DNA of 64,000 nucleotides from positions 1 through 64,000 of IMG/VR virus record IMGVR_UViG_3300044811_000010; one strand, written 5' to 3'. Positions 46,819-55,879 of the stretch are shown in pieces. The notes below the pieces were generated by a model, which saw only the letters and a program-made list of their open reading frames with translations, was not told the origin of the DNA and made no database searches. Made by a program: the position numbers and the translations under genes. The stretch's first letter is position 1. Every line of letters begins with the position of its first letter. The stretch comes from a virus.

Positions 46819-47474
46819 GCGAGTTCACTCTCAACTTCAGTCACGATCTGCTCGACGTGGTCTGTCGTGGTGCTCATGTTGAGTTCCAGACAAGGTAGCT
46901 CGTAGGCGTCCAGCATGTCCTTGATGCGCAGGTCGAGGTTCTGTGCCTCGATCTCGGACTGAGATCGGCCCTTAGGGTTGTAGGGCCGTTCGATGTTGCG
47001 GCGCAGGAACACGTTGAGCGTCCGGCGGGCACGCCAGTCAGCGACGATCCACTGGTGGAACGCAAGATCGCGGAGCGGCGAATCGCTGGACTTACTGTAA
47101 ATCAGCGAGAGCATCGTTGATGTGTCAGTAATGATGGCGTCGACTTGACCGTGGAGCCGGTCGTAGCGGAACATCTGCTTGGCAGCGACGTAGGGCTGAT
47201 GGGCCAGCGCGCGATGCCGCTGCTCCCACGTCAAGTCCTTCGCAACTTCGTGGACCAGCTCGACGTTGTGGCCGTGCTGCTTCAGCGCGCCGAATACCAG
47301 CGAAGCCGTCGTTGACTTACCCGTGCCGGGGCCTCCGTAGAGCGCCACCAGCAGCGGCTGAAGGCGCCCCTCGGCCCGGTCGATGTCCTGCTGCAAGCTT
47401 CCGATGATGGGCGGGCGGCTAGGAGGAAGGACGAACGGAACCTCGCGTACGCACGGCTGAGGACCAGCGACCAT
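46815..47474 (-). CDS. P-loop ATPase/kinase, NadR-like AAA type
   Basis: 219 residues. Walker A GGPGTGKST (47-55), VELVHEVAKDLTWEQR and an ITDTSTML Walker B-like strand, then FLRRNIERPYNPKGRSQSE. These fit the AAA_28/NadR-kinase-like family found in phages. A ribosyl-nicotinamide kinase role would suit the NAD genes at 4.4-6.9 kb, but substrate cannot be read from sequence. Confidence 0.65.
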   Translation of the reverse strand: MVAGPQPCVREVPFVLPPSRPPIIGSLQQDIDRAEGRLQPLLVALYGGPGTGKSTTASLVFGALKQHGHNVELVHEVAKDLTWEQRHRALAHQPYVAAKQMFRYDRLHGQVDAIITDTSTMLSLIYSKSSDSPLRDLAFHQWIVADWRARRTLNVFLRRNIERPYNPKGRSQSEIEAQNLDLRIKDMLDAYELPCLELNMSTTTDHVEQIVTEVESELA

Positions 47475-47752
47475 CAGGCGGCCTTCCGGTCGAGGGCTTC
47501 AATCCACGCCAGCGCGACAGCGGCTACATGGACGACTTCCTCACGAAGCTCGCCATGGCCCTTGCCGGCCGATCCGAACTGGGCGGTGAGAATCTCCTGC
47601 GCCGCCTCGCCAACCTCTTCGCTGAGGATCGCCAACCACGTCAAGTCGAGATGATTCTGCTCGCCCCACTTGTCGCTCTGCCTGCCGCGCTCCTTGCGCA
47701 CAGACTCGAAGGCTTCGTAGGCATATTCGGGTACATAAACGGGCTCGTTCAT
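47474..47752 (-). CDS. MazG-like NTP pyrophosphohydrolase
   Basis: 92 residues. SEEVGEAAQE (44-53) and ELREEVVHVAAVALAWIEAL supply Glu45, Glu46, Glu49 and Glu72 of the MazG metal site. Second enzyme of this class in the window. One-base overlap with the upstream and downstream genes. Confidence 0.8.
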   Translation of the reverse strand: MNEPVYVPEYAYEAFESVRKERGRQSDKWGEQNHLDLTWLAILSEEVGEAAQEILTAQFGSAGKGHGELREEVVHVAAVALAWIEALDRKAA

Positions 47753-48057
47753 CAGTTCTCCTTAGGAGGTCGTGGGGCGTCGTATTGGGGACGCCGTAGG
47801 CGATGGACCACGAAGTTCTTACCGCTGCCGCGACATCCTCCGCAAGACTGTCGAGTGCCATACTCGTCGCTGTAGCTGTCGTAGTGCGGCCTGCCGTAAG
47901 AGCCCGAGCAGGGAACGAACTCCCCGAAGCGCTCGAAGGCCCGCCCGTCATTCGACCACTGGATGCCGTGGCTCATGCAGCGGGACTCGACTTCCTTCTC
48001 GAACTCTTCACGGTCGATCTTGTCGGCCTCTGCTCGCAGCTCTGCTGCCGTACTCAT
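47752..48057 (-). CDS. Zinc-binding hypothetical protein
   Basis: 101 residues from ATG 48057 (ATGA overlap with polymerase stop). Helical N-terminus; CGGCRGSGK near residue 76 recalls a DnaJ-type zinc knuckle half. Unknown. Confidence 0.55.
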   Translation of the reverse strand: MSTAAELRAEADKIDREEFEKEVESRCMSHGIQWSNDGRAFERFGEFVPCSGSYGRPHYDSYSDEYGTRQSCGGCRGSGKNFVVHRLRRPQYDAPRPPKEN

Positions 48058-50219
48058 GCGGCCACCGGGCGCTTCTCGCCGCCTGCCCACTCGGGAGTGA
48101 ACAGGTACTCGGAGCCGTCGGAGTCCTTGAGATGCTTAGCGTCTGACCAGCGCTGCACGATGTCAGCGTCGGCCCTTAGCGGCACGATGTCCTTGAGCCC
48201 CTCGAACTCGGTCATCCTCGTCTCAATCAGCTTCCCAACCTCGGGAGCGTCCGCAGTCGGGACGTGGGCCACGATCTCGTCGTGGACCAGAGCGACCATA
48301 GGGACGCCGTCCTCGTGCAGTTTGACGACCGCGTACTTCAGCAGCGCGGCTGCTGTGCCTTGGACGAGGTAGTTCGTCGCCTTGTAGGCGTCGCGGGGGT
48401 CGACGCGGAAGCGCCGTCCGCTGATCAGCTTGTCCTGAATGTAGCCGTCGTCCTGCAGCCTGTACTCGATCCGCGTCTGCAGCCTCTGAACCTCGGGGTA
48501 CGCATCATCGAACCGGCGCTTGAGCAACCGGGCCTCGTCCATCGTGCAGCGGAACTGGCGCCGGATGGTCCGGAGGCCGCCGCCGTAGACGCGCGAGAAG
48601 TTGTACGTCTTGCCGAGCTGGCGGGCCGTCTCGACGCCGCCCCCCATCCGCTTACGGTCGCGGAGGCCCAGCATCTGAGCCGTCAGCGTGTGGAGGTCAT
48701 CCCCGCGCTTGACGGCGTTCAGCAGGCGGCCCTCGCCGCAGTAGGCCGCGAACAGCACCATTTCGATGTTCGAGAGGTCGCAGGTGACCAGCGAGAAGCC
48801 TGGGTCTGCCACGATGTTGTAGCGCAGCCTCAGGTCGTCTCGCGGCTGATTCTGCATGTTGGGGTCCGAGCAGCTCATTCGGCCCGTCCGGGCCCCGACC
48901 TGCCTGTAGTTGGCGTGGATGCGGCTGTCGCCCGCGATGAACGGCTCCTTGTAGGTGTTCATCGACGTGACGTAGGACCGCCCGATCATGGGACGAACGT
49001 AGGTGCTCAGCACCTTGTACTCGGATCGGAACTTCAGGATCGCGACCGCCAGCTCGTCATCGACAGCCAGCAGGTTGTCCTTGTCGGCCGACAGCGCTCC
49101 GTTCTTCTCGGACATGAATGACATGTCGGCGCCCCGAGACTTCAGGGCCGCGAGAATCTGCGGGGTCGAGTTCGGGTTGAACTCCGGAACGCCGCCCTTG
49201 TAGGAGACGATCTCTGCGCCGTTCCCGTTGTCTTCGACCTCCACTTCGATCCCGAGCGCCTTGGCGTAGACCTTCGGGTCGCCCTCGGACGCAAGCGCAT
49301 GCACGCGGTCTTCGAGGGTTTCGAGGTTGCCGATGACCTCCTGTTCGAGCTTCAGGTATTCCTCGCGACGTGCGGGGAGCCCGCGCTTCTCGATGGCGAA
49401 CAGCGCGTCCATCGCCTTGCGCTCGAATTCGTAAACGCCGGCGAGGTCGGGCTGGTTCTCCAACGTCGCCTCGTACACGTCACAGACCTTGCGTGTCAGG
49501 ATCACGTCGTCCAGCGCGTAGGGCTCCATGATCTCCATGGGCACGTCGGCGAAATTGGCGTAAGAGAAGGTCCCATCCTCGCGACGATACTGGGACGCCT
49601 CCGCGAGCACGTCGCGGACTTCCTCGTCCGTGGCCTTGCGCTTGCGGTTCTTCTCGACTCCCGGCAGGCCGCAGGTGACGCACAGATCGCCGCCGCCCTC
49701 CCACTTCTGGGGACAAGCTTCGCAGACGTACTCGACGTAGTCGATCTTGAGCGTCCCTGCCTCGGCCTTCTCGGCCTGCTTCTCGACGTGGCGGCGGCGC
49801 TTGTTCTCGTCGTTGAGCCAGCCCTTGACCTTCTTCTGCTCGTCGGCCGCGTCCTCGCCGAAGAGCTGAGCGGCGACCGCCTTCAGGGCGACCGAGCGGC
49901 GCTCGTCAATCGCGTGAGCAACGAGCATCCCATCGTGCCAGCGCCCGTCGCCGGGTACCGTGAACTGGCAGGCCGTCTCAGCGAAGGCGCGGTCGAACTT
50001 GGCGTTCCACGCACGAATCCCGTCAGGGTCGGCGATGGCCTCGTTGAACCACTCCTGAATCCTGTCGTGCGCAGCGCCGTCAGGGTCGCTGGGGAGGTAC
50101 TCGATGGCCTCGGCGCGGTCGCCGTCGGCGCTCAGGAAGATCCAGAGGAACGCCTCGTTCCCGTCGCTGTAGGGCTGAAGCCCGGTCGTCTCACAATCGA
50201 ACTCAATAATGGCTATCAC
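48054..50219 (-). CDS. polA: DNA polymerase, family A with 3'-5' exonuclease
   Basis: 721 residues from GTG 50219, overlapping the upstream stop. Exonuclease: Asp8 and Glu10 (EFDCETTG). A CxxC-10-CxxC zinc motif (166, 169, 180, 183) is inserted in the exonuclease part. Polymerase motifs: A CDLSNIEMVLFAAYCGE, B QLGKTYNFSRVYGG, C LVHDEIVAHV. Replicative polymerase of the phage. Confidence 0.93.
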   Translation of the reverse strand: MIAIIEFDCETTGLQPYSDGNEAFLWIFLSADGDRAEAIEYLPSDPDGAAHDRIQEWFNEAIADPDGIRAWNAKFDRAFAETACQFTVPGDGRWHDGMLVAHAIDERRSVALKAVAAQLFGEDAADEQKKVKGWLNDENKRRRHVEKQAEKAEAGTLKIDYVEYVCEACPQKWEGGGDLCVTCGLPGVEKNRKRKATDEEVRDVLAEASQYRREDGTFSYANFADVPMEIMEPYALDDVILTRKVCDVYEATLENQPDLAGVYEFERKAMDALFAIEKRGLPARREEYLKLEQEVIGNLETLEDRVHALASEGDPKVYAKALGIEVEVEDNGNGAEIVSYKGGVPEFNPNSTPQILAALKSRGADMSFMSEKNGALSADKDNLLAVDDELAVAILKFRSEYKVLSTYVRPMIGRSYVTSMNTYKEPFIAGDSRIHANYRQVGARTGRMSCSDPNMQNQPRDDLRLRYNIVADPGFSLVTCDLSNIEMVLFAAYCGEGRLLNAVKRGDDLHTLTAQMLGLRDRKRMGGGVETARQLGKTYNFSRVYGGGLRTIRRQFRCTMDEARLLKRRFDDAYPEVQRLQTRIEYRLQDDGYIQDKLISGRRFRVDPRDAYKATNYLVQGTAAALLKYAVVKLHEDGVPMVALVHDEIVAHVPTADAPEVGKLIETRMTEFEGLKDIVPLRADADIVQRWSDAKHLKDSDGSEYLFTPEWAGGEKRPVAA

Positions 50220-50827
50220 GCCTCCTTGATGGCAGTGTTGGCGGGGAACTCCAAGATCAGCTCGCGAGTTACGGAGAACCACTCCTGCAGCACGTTGTTG
50301 TGGCTGTACTTGGCGTGCAGCTTACGCTCGTCGTCCTCAGTACCCGGCATAGCGTACAACACTTGCAGCGGGCGCGGGTTTCCCGTCTGCAGCTCGGCCA
50401 CGCGCTTCTCCGGGTTGGTAGAGAACCCAATCTTCCCGTAGTTGATCCCGCCGCCGGGCAGCTTCTCGATGATCAGGTAGACGAAGCCCTGAACGCCCGC
50501 CTTCTGAGCCTTGTAGTCGCGCAGGACCCCCAGCGCATCCTTGACCTCTTGAGGCAAGGGCTGAGAGGAACGCGAGGGTCGCTTGTGGCCTGCGGACTTC
50601 AGCTTGGTGGCAGACCACACGTCCGGGTTGCCGTTGGCATAGTCGCAGTAGTCCTGCGCCGCCTCAAGCGCAGTAGCACGCTGCGGACCCCACCACGCGT
50701 GCCCCGCACGCGTCAGCTTGCCGCCATAGGCTTGCGCATGGTAGAACGCGCCGCCGTTGTGGATGTTGACGTGCTTGTAGCCGCTCTTGAGCGCGGTGTT
50801 CCGGATGTCGGCGGGCTTCAGAGTCAC
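50216..50827 (-). CDS. AP2-like DNA-binding domain fused to GIY-YIG (T5orf172) nuclease
   Basis: 203 residues. N-terminal ~60 residues (YKHVNIHNGGAFYHAQA ... ATALEAAQDYCDYANG) resemble the AP2 domain used by homing endonucleases to bind DNA. C-terminal half is a T5orf172 GIY-YIG domain: GFVYLIIEKLPGG, GKIGFSTNPEKRVAELQTG, ERKLHAKYS, LQEWFSV. Inserted directly before the polymerase gene, a usual target of mobile endonucleases. Confidence 0.75.
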   Translation of the reverse strand: MTLKPADIRNTALKSGYKHVNIHNGGAFYHAQAYGGKLTRAGHAWWGPQRATALEAAQDYCDYANGNPDVWSATKLKSAGHKRPSRSSQPLPQEVKDALGVLRDYKAQKAGVQGFVYLIIEKLPGGGINYGKIGFSTNPEKRVAELQTGNPRPLQVLYAMPGTEDDERKLHAKYSHNNVLQEWFSVTRELILEFPANTAIKEA

Positions 50828-51471
50828 AGCGTTTCCAGCGCGGTGACGACGCGGCCTTCGAGAACGTCGAGGTCGCCATCGTTGATGATCTTGTAGTCGA
50901 CCAGATACGGCGGCAGCGGCGTCTCTGTCGCGTGGCCGTCGCTTTCGGTGCCGGGGCGTAGGACTTCCCAGACGACGCCGCCGAGCGCCTTGACGCGCTG
51001 AGCCTCGTTGGGGTAACGCACGTCGGTCACGCAGACGAGGTCTGCGTCCGGGTACATGAGCGGCAGCGGATCCAGGCCGCCGGCAAACGCCGGGTAGGGC
51101 AGGATCTGGTCGATCCAGAAGTTGTCGCCGAACACGTCGCGGGCCTTCGCTCCGAAGAGCTGCAGGTACTCACGGCCGCTCAGCGTCTTGATGCTGGCCG
51201 GGTCGCCGAGCATCGTGTCGTCGGGGCCGTTGCCCTCGTACTGATTGAGCTGCGTGACGATGCGCCCGCGTGCCTTGAAGTCGTCCATGTGGTCGATCAG
51301 CTCCTGCGGAGGCCCTTCGTAGCCGAGCACCAAGGCCGCCATGATCTTCAGCTTGTCGGCGAACGCTACGCGCTGAACGAACGCGTCACCATCGCCGTAG
51401 ACGTGGCTGAGGATCGTGTAGGTGGTGTCCTTGCCTGAGGTCTTGAACCCGTTGATGCCGATGAGTGTCAT
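50824..51471 (-). CDS. Deoxynucleoside monophosphate kinase
   Basis: 215 residues from ATG 51471. GINGFKTSGKDT (5-16) is the P-loop; RVAFADKLKIMAA, LSGREYLQLFGAKARD and VTDVRYPNEAQRV match T4 gp1-type dNMP kinases. Raises dNTP precursors for replication along with the ribonucleotide reductase. Confidence 0.85.
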   Translation of the reverse strand: MTLIGINGFKTSGKDTTYTILSHVYGDGDAFVQRVAFADKLKIMAALVLGYEGPPQELIDHMDDFKARGRIVTQLNQYEGNGPDDTMLGDPASIKTLSGREYLQLFGAKARDVFGDNFWIDQILPYPAFAGGLDPLPLMYPDADLVCVTDVRYPNEAQRVKALGGVVWEVLRPGTESDGHATETPLPPYLVDYKIINDGDLDVLEGRVVTALETL

Positions 51472-51472
51472 G

Positions 51473-51838
51473 TTAGAACACGTCTCCGTTCTGTTGGATC
51501 TTGTCGTCCTCATAGGGAGCGACGATGTCGTTGTAGTAGCCGTCCAGCACGGTGTTGAGCACGTAGTGGGCGACGAGGCTATCTGTGGGGCGCCGCCTGA
51601 TGAACTCGCGCCTAGCACACTCCAAGCACCCTACCACGGACGACAGGAGCGCGTAGGAGAGCTTCTTAGCGCCGAGGTAGTCGGCGATCTCCTGCTTGAT
51701 CGCCACGACGAGGTAGGTGTCGTAGTGGTCCAGCATCAACAGGTGAGCAGTGACGACGTAGGTCAGCTCGCCGGGAGTCTCGGCTGTGCGATACCCATGG
51801 TCGAGAGAGTCCTTGGTGGCCTGATCGACGTAGGGCAT
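51473..51838 (-). CDS. Conserved phage protein ending in NGDV motif
   Basis: 121 residues. MPYVDQ start, GELTYVVTAHLL, VGCLECARREFIRR and the end VAPYEDDKIQQNGDVF follow a pattern I know from many phage genomes (DUF6899-like), often beside nucleotide genes. Function unknown. Confidence 0.68.
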   Translation of the reverse strand: MPYVDQATKDSLDHGYRTAETPGELTYVVTAHLLMLDHYDTYLVVAIKQEIADYLGAKKLSYALLSSVVGCLECARREFIRRRPTDSLVAHYVLNTVLDGYYNDIVAPYEDDKIQQNGDVF

Positions 51839-51996
51839 CAGCGCATGACCATCGCGGAGGCGTCCCCGACTGAAAGGAGCGGCCAGAGAACTCGACGCGC
51901 CTCGTTGGTTGCCGTGACGGCGCTGCTCATACGCCGCTCGTCCATGATGAAGGCGGCGAGTGCTGCTACAGCGTCATCGAAGTCGATCTTCGCCAT
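51838..51996 (-). CDS. Small helical protein
   Basis: 52 residues; shares single-base or four-base junctions with both neighbours. Helical (DFDDAVAALAAFIMDERRM). Unknown. Confidence 0.55.
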   Translation of the reverse strand: MAKIDFDDAVAALAAFIMDERRMSSAVTATNEARRVLWPLLSVGDASAMVMR

Positions 51997-52619
51997 CAGA
52001 CGGCCCTCCGGCCGCGCGGAATGTCGAGGCCGGGGCGATGCTCGCCCAACGTCCGCTGAGAGCGTGAGAGGCCCAGCGGGTCGAGTTCCAGCCTTCCGAC
52101 GCGGTAGGGGCTCTCAGGGAGCGGCGGGGCCTCACGCATGGCCTCCAACAGCTTGCTGTTCTCGTGGTGCTTGATCGCCTCGTCACGGTCAATCTCCATG
52201 AGCACGAACGCCGTGTCCTCAGGACGAATCCACGCATCCTCGATGAAGAGGTAGATAGGCCGCTTGAACCGCTTGGCGATGAACGTCTCGATCTGAGCGC
52301 CGAAGCTATCCTCCCAGCCCTTCAGGCAGATCACGCCAACGCAGCGAGGGTGCATCACGATGTTCACGTCGCGCCGCAGAAGAGCTAGCCCAACAGGCGC
52401 GTCGGAGCGCAGATGCTCCTGCGTGCCGTCGCCGTCCATGACCTCGTCGTAGATCGGGGCGTCGAGGTCAGCCGGGGAGCAGATCGTGTAGTGCGCCTTG
52501 GTGAGCTTCTCTGAAACGCGCTGGAACTCGGGGAAGTTGTGCTGTGGGTAACCCGTCATCGGCCCGGCGAGGTAATAGAACTCCCCGTACGGCACTGGCA
52601 CGTCGATTGTGATGCTCAT
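51996..52619 (-). CDS. DUF4406 / nucleoside deoxyribosyltransferase-like protein
   Basis: 207 residues. YYLAGPMTGYPQHNFPEFQR and YTICSPADLDAP are the family signature; DVNIVMHPRCVGVICLKGWEDSFGA split over the next block is the second conserved part. Relatives hydrolyse or transfer nucleoside bases. The C-terminal ~45 residues are extra. Probably nucleotide metabolism. Confidence 0.75.
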   Translation of the reverse strand: MSITIDVPVPYGEFYYLAGPMTGYPQHNFPEFQRVSEKLTKAHYTICSPADLDAPIYDEVMDGDGTQEHLRSDAPVGLALLRRDVNIVMHPRCVGVICLKGWEDSFGAQIETFIAKRFKRPIYLFIEDAWIRPEDTAFVLMEIDRDEAIKHHENSKLLEAMREAPPLPESPYRVGRLELDPLGLSRSQRTLGEHRPGLDIPRGRRAV

Positions 52620-53791
52620 AGCTTGATACCTCCGAAATCCTCGTTGTCGCTAGACGGCAACCTATACCGTACACCAGTCGAGCCATTCTGTCCACTCACA
52701 GATGGCATCTTCTTCACGCGCTTCTCGTCTACGAGCTGCGCCATGATCGGCCGCAGCTTGGAGCGTGTCTCGCCTGTCTCGTCGGCGATGCCGGCCAGGT
52801 TCATGGGCTCGTCGTCGGACTCGCGCAACACAGCCAACACGCCGTCGGCGATGGAAGAGGTAGGAACCCACTTGTACCAGCCCGTCTCACGCTCCCACTC
52901 CATGCGCACAGGGGTCGGGCCGGGGAGATAGCGGGCCTTGCTCCACGTCATTTCCCTGTACTCGTTGTTCTTGACGCTCTCGAAGTTCTCCATGACCGCA
53001 ACGACGCCTTCGAGCACGGTCGATCCTCGCCCGGCGCTCATCTTCTCGCCGTCGTCTCCGACGCCGCCCTTGCGCTCATGGTGGCTAAGAATGACCGCAC
53101 ACTGAAACTCGGTGGCGAGCGCCACGAGGTTGTCCACGACGACGGCCATATCGGTGGCCGAGTTCTCGTCGCCGCTCCACAGCGACCGGAAGGGCTCGAT
53201 GAAGACGATGTCCGGCGAGCACTTGTCGACAGCCGCCCTCAGCTTGTTCAGCCCCTCCGGCTTGTCGAGCTTCATACCTGAGTAGCCGCCGTCGCCGTGG
53301 ATCCAGAGATTGTCCTTGATCAGCTCGCGGTGGTCCTTTTCCAGCGGCCCGTTGTTGAGTAGGATTCCGACCTTCTGGTGGAACATCCCAGCGTTGCCTT
53401 CGTTCTCGGCGATCAGCGTCTTGAGCGGCTTCTCGGGCTGCAGGTAGGTGTTGCCGTCGTGGTCTGTCCAGCCGGGGAACAGCGCCAGCCCGGCCGCCCA
53501 CGCGAAGATGCGGTTCAGGTTCATCGTCGTCTTGCCCTTGCCGGCGCGTCCCAGCGTTGTGGTGATCTCACCGCGAACGGCGATGGTCGGCCACACCAGC
53601 GAGGGCGGAATCGGAATTTCACGGAGTAGGTAGTCCCGCAGCAGCGTCACGTCGGGCTCGAAGGCTTCCTCGGGCGCGATGTTCACGGCCCGCATCTTGA
53701 CCTGAGCGAGCAGGCGCTCGCGCTCGGCCTCGTCGGTGATGGATGCGAAGTGTCGAATGAACCCGTCGATGGCGGGGTTGGCTGTGCTCAT
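52616..53791 (-). CDS. RepA-like / KaiC-family replicative ATPase
   Basis: 391 residues. Walker A GRAGKGKTT (81-89), Walker B DIVFIEPFRSLW, and VILSHHERKGG are typical of AAA_25 RepA-type helicases. Residues ~310-390 form a winged-helix tail (MNLAGIADETGETRSKLRP). Likely loads or acts as the replicative helicase, next to the primase. Confidence 0.82.
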   Translation of the reverse strand: MSTANPAIDGFIRHFASITDEAERERLLAQVKMRAVNIAPEEAFEPDVTLLRDYLLREIPIPPSLVWPTIAVRGEITTTLGRAGKGKTTMNLNRIFAWAAGLALFPGWTDHDGNTYLQPEKPLKTLIAENEGNAGMFHQKVGILLNNGPLEKDHRELIKDNLWIHGDGGYSGMKLDKPEGLNKLRAAVDKCSPDIVFIEPFRSLWSGDENSATDMAVVVDNLVALATEFQCAVILSHHERKGGVGDDGEKMSAGRGSTVLEGVVAVMENFESVKNNEYREMTWSKARYLPGPTPVRMEWERETGWYKWVPTSSIADGVLAVLRESDDEPMNLAGIADETGETRSKLRPIMAQLVDEKRVKKMPSVSGQNGSTGVRYRLPSSDNEDFGGIKL

Positions 53792-54213
53792 CAGGAGCTG
53801 GGCACTAGCGACGTGATCACGACGACCCGGTCGACGTTCTTGAGCGACACGACGCGGTTGGGGTCGAAGATCGCGCTCTGAGTAGAGCCCTCGCGCGTCC
53901 GTCGGACACGAAGCATGTACGCCTTGGAGTCATCGCGCACGAAGTCTCCGTACACGCGTCCAATCTTGTTCATCGGGTGAGCGGCGCCGGGATCCCAGCG
54001 GCCGGGAATGAGGCGCCTCACGTAAGGCTTCGCCGCGTCACCGGGGATCGACCCGCGCCGGTTCTTCGGGTCGGCAGGGTCCTCAGGTGTGATCGGGATG
54101 ATCTCGGTCACGACGCCTTGGTTGAGGTCGGCGGCAGAGCTACCGCTGCAGGTCGGGTAGACGATGCTATCTCCGACTGCGATGCAGTTCCCCAGATAGT
54201 CTGTGTAGTTCAT
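53791..54213 (-). CDS. Hypothetical protein of the replication block
   Basis: 140 residues, beta-rich (GDSIVYPTCSGS, GVVTEIIPITPED, VDRVVVITSL). An SH3-like barrel is possible. One-base overlap with the helicase gene. Unknown. Confidence 0.58.
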   Translation of the reverse strand: MNYTDYLGNCIAVGDSIVYPTCSGSSAADLNQGVVTEIIPITPEDPADPKNRRGSIPGDAAKPYVRRLIPGRWDPGAAHPMNKIGRVYGDFVRDDSKAYMLRVRRTREGSTQSAIFDPNRVVSLKNVDRVVVITSLVPSS

Positions 54214-54216
54214 GGA

Positions 54217-55185
54217 TTAGCTCCTTGGATGGGCGATGGGGCAGTTGGGATGCGCGTACGGCAGGAACAAGGGATCGTCGCACCCAGTGGAAGTGTACTG
54301 GCCTCGCTCAGCGTTCGCGAGGATACGTCGTAGCTCGGAGTCCGGGGCCTTGTCGGGGGACGCCTCGCTGACCGAGCGCAGGATGTCGAGCGCCTCGTCG
54401 TGGTTGACGAGTCGCCAGTTCGTGAGCTGCTTGGCGAGCGCGAAGTAGACCGCGTTGCGATGGCCGTCGAGTACCGGGTTGTCCTCGGCGTGCTCGATGA
54501 CGTGTTCGGCGCAGATGTGCAGGTTCTCCTGCTGGCCGAAATCTGTGCGCTCAGCACGCGCTTCACGCGGGTCGGTAAGCATCATCCACGAGGCACGCTT
54601 GCGCCAGTCGCGCGGGTCGTTCATGGACGCCTCAGCGTCGTCCAAGAACATGGGCAGCTCGGTGGCGAGGTCGTACCAGTCGCCCTCGTGCTCGGCGCCC
54701 TGCATCTGGATCGGGCGCCTGTCGCCATGCCACGGAAGGTTGATGTAGTTGCCCAGCTTGACGCGGGTGAAGTCGGGGTTCTTAGGGAAGACCTCGACTC
54801 CCTTCTTGCCGGCCGCTACGACCGCCTCCTTCAGAATCCCCATCGGAATCCACGCCTCGATGGCGTCTGAGAAGAAGACCCAGACGTGTGCGTTCCCCGA
54901 CCGGGAACTCTCGATCCATGACGTGCCGGGGATGTACTGCTGCATATCGCGGGCAGCCGCGAAATCAGGCTCGTCCAGGTCGATAGCTGCGAAGCGCACG
55001 GTGCTGTCGGCGCGCAGGGGCGCGATGCCCATGCCCGGACCATCGCCGCGCAGGTGCTTCAGCCAGTCCTCGGGCTGCGGGGGTCGCTTGATCCACTCAC
55101 CGTTCCCGGTCCCGAACGCAACCCGGAGGCCATCGAACAGCGCCGTGAATCGGGGCTGCAGTTCATAGAGGTCGCCTGAAGTCAC
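54217..55185 (-). CDS. Archaeo-eukaryotic-type primase (AEP/PrimPol)
   Basis: 322 residues from GTG 55185 (GTGA overlap). RFAAIDLDEPD has the metal-binding Asp69 and Asp71; SSRSGNAHVWVFF (93-105) is the catalytic His strand; GVEVFPKNP continues the fold. C-terminal helical domain (ADNPVLDGHRNAVYFALAKQ-type) is PriCT-like. Would prime replication with the RepA-like ATPase. Confidence 0.82.
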   Translation of the reverse strand: MTSGDLYELQPRFTALFDGLRVAFGTGNGEWIKRPPQPEDWLKHLRGDGPGMGIAPLRADSTVRFAAIDLDEPDFAAARDMQQYIPGTSWIESSRSGNAHVWVFFSDAIEAWIPMGILKEAVVAAGKKGVEVFPKNPDFTRVKLGNYINLPWHGDRRPIQMQGAEHEGDWYDLATELPMFLDDAEASMNDPRDWRKRASWMMLTDPREARAERTDFGQQENLHICAEHVIEHAEDNPVLDGHRNAVYFALAKQLTNWRLVNHDEALDILRSVSEASPDKAPDSELRRILANAERGQYTSTGCDDPLFLPYAHPNCPIAHPRS

Positions 55186-55352
55186 GCGAGTGCAACCCCG
55201 AGGCAGGCCGCGAGAAAATAGACCGTAGCGACGATGGCGTAAAACACGCCGAACCAGAAGACGGTCGGGCTGTCGGCGCGCACCATGTTGTAGAGAGCGC
55301 AGCCGGACGCCAGCAGCCCGAATACGCCGGCAAGGTAGAACAGCCCGATCAT
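55182..55352 (-). CDS. Small two-helix membrane protein
   Basis: 56 residues from ATG 55352. GLFYLAGVFGLLASGCALY and VFWFGVFYAIVATVYFLAA are membrane helices. Coupled by four-base overlaps on both sides. Unknown. Confidence 0.6.
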   Translation of the reverse strand: MIGLFYLAGVFGLLASGCALYNMVRADSPTVFWFGVFYAIVATVYFLAACLGVALA

Positions 55353-55558
55353 GACTGGCGCTCCGCTGCACGCATCAGCATCGCACGGCCGACAGGGCGA
55401 GGGAGGATACCCTTGAAGGCACGTCGCATCGCCTTGTCCCACGCAATCGCGACCTTCTCGGCCTCCGACATCGCGGCCGCCTCGGTCGACTTGCGCTGCA
55501 GAGCTGCTGCGCGGGCTACCTTCGAAAGATCGACTGCGTTCCTAGGGTCGATGGTCAT
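55349..55558 (-). CDS. Small helical protein
   Basis: 69 residues, Ala/Arg-rich helices (VARAAALQRKSTEAAAM, WDKAMRRAFKGIL). Coupled on both sides. Unknown. Confidence 0.55.
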   Translation of the reverse strand: MTIDPRNAVDLSKVARAAALQRKSTEAAAMSEAEKVAIAWDKAMRRAFKGILPRPVGRAMLMRAAERQS

Positions 55559-55788
55559 GCGGTGACCTCCTTGATGTAGCGCCGCATGACGATGTCGCGC
55601 GTCGCGCGAAGGCCGGTGCGGTCCTTATCCTCTCGCTCGTCGCCACGGTCAAGCTGCTCGTGGATGTAGTCGATCTTCCGTACATCCTCGGCAGGCATGG
55701 ACTTACGAACAGAGGCGATCTCCTTGCGGAGTTCCTTCTCTCGCTGGGCGGCGCGCTCTACTGCACGCTCTGCTGCGGTCTTAGGGAT
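55555..55788 (-). CDS. Charged helical protein with possible ATC start
   Basis: 77 residues if translation starts at ATC 55788; AAGGAGG lies six bases before it and no ATG, GTG or TTG is available nearby. The first ATG in frame (55698) gives only 47 residues and has no well-spaced ribosome site. Very charged, coiled-coil-like (AVERAAQREKELRKEI). Ends in ATGA overlap with the next gene. Confidence 0.5.
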   Translation of the reverse strand: MPKTAAERAVERAAQREKELRKEIASVRKSMPAEDVRKIDYIHEQLDRGDEREDKDRTGLRATRDIVMRRYIKEVTA

Positions 55789-55879
55789 GGTAGACCTCCT
55801 TCTCTTGGATGATGTAGTGCCGGGTCGCCTCCGCCGCGCTCCCGGCCAACGGCTGCTAGGCCGCTCCCTCCGCGCCTCG

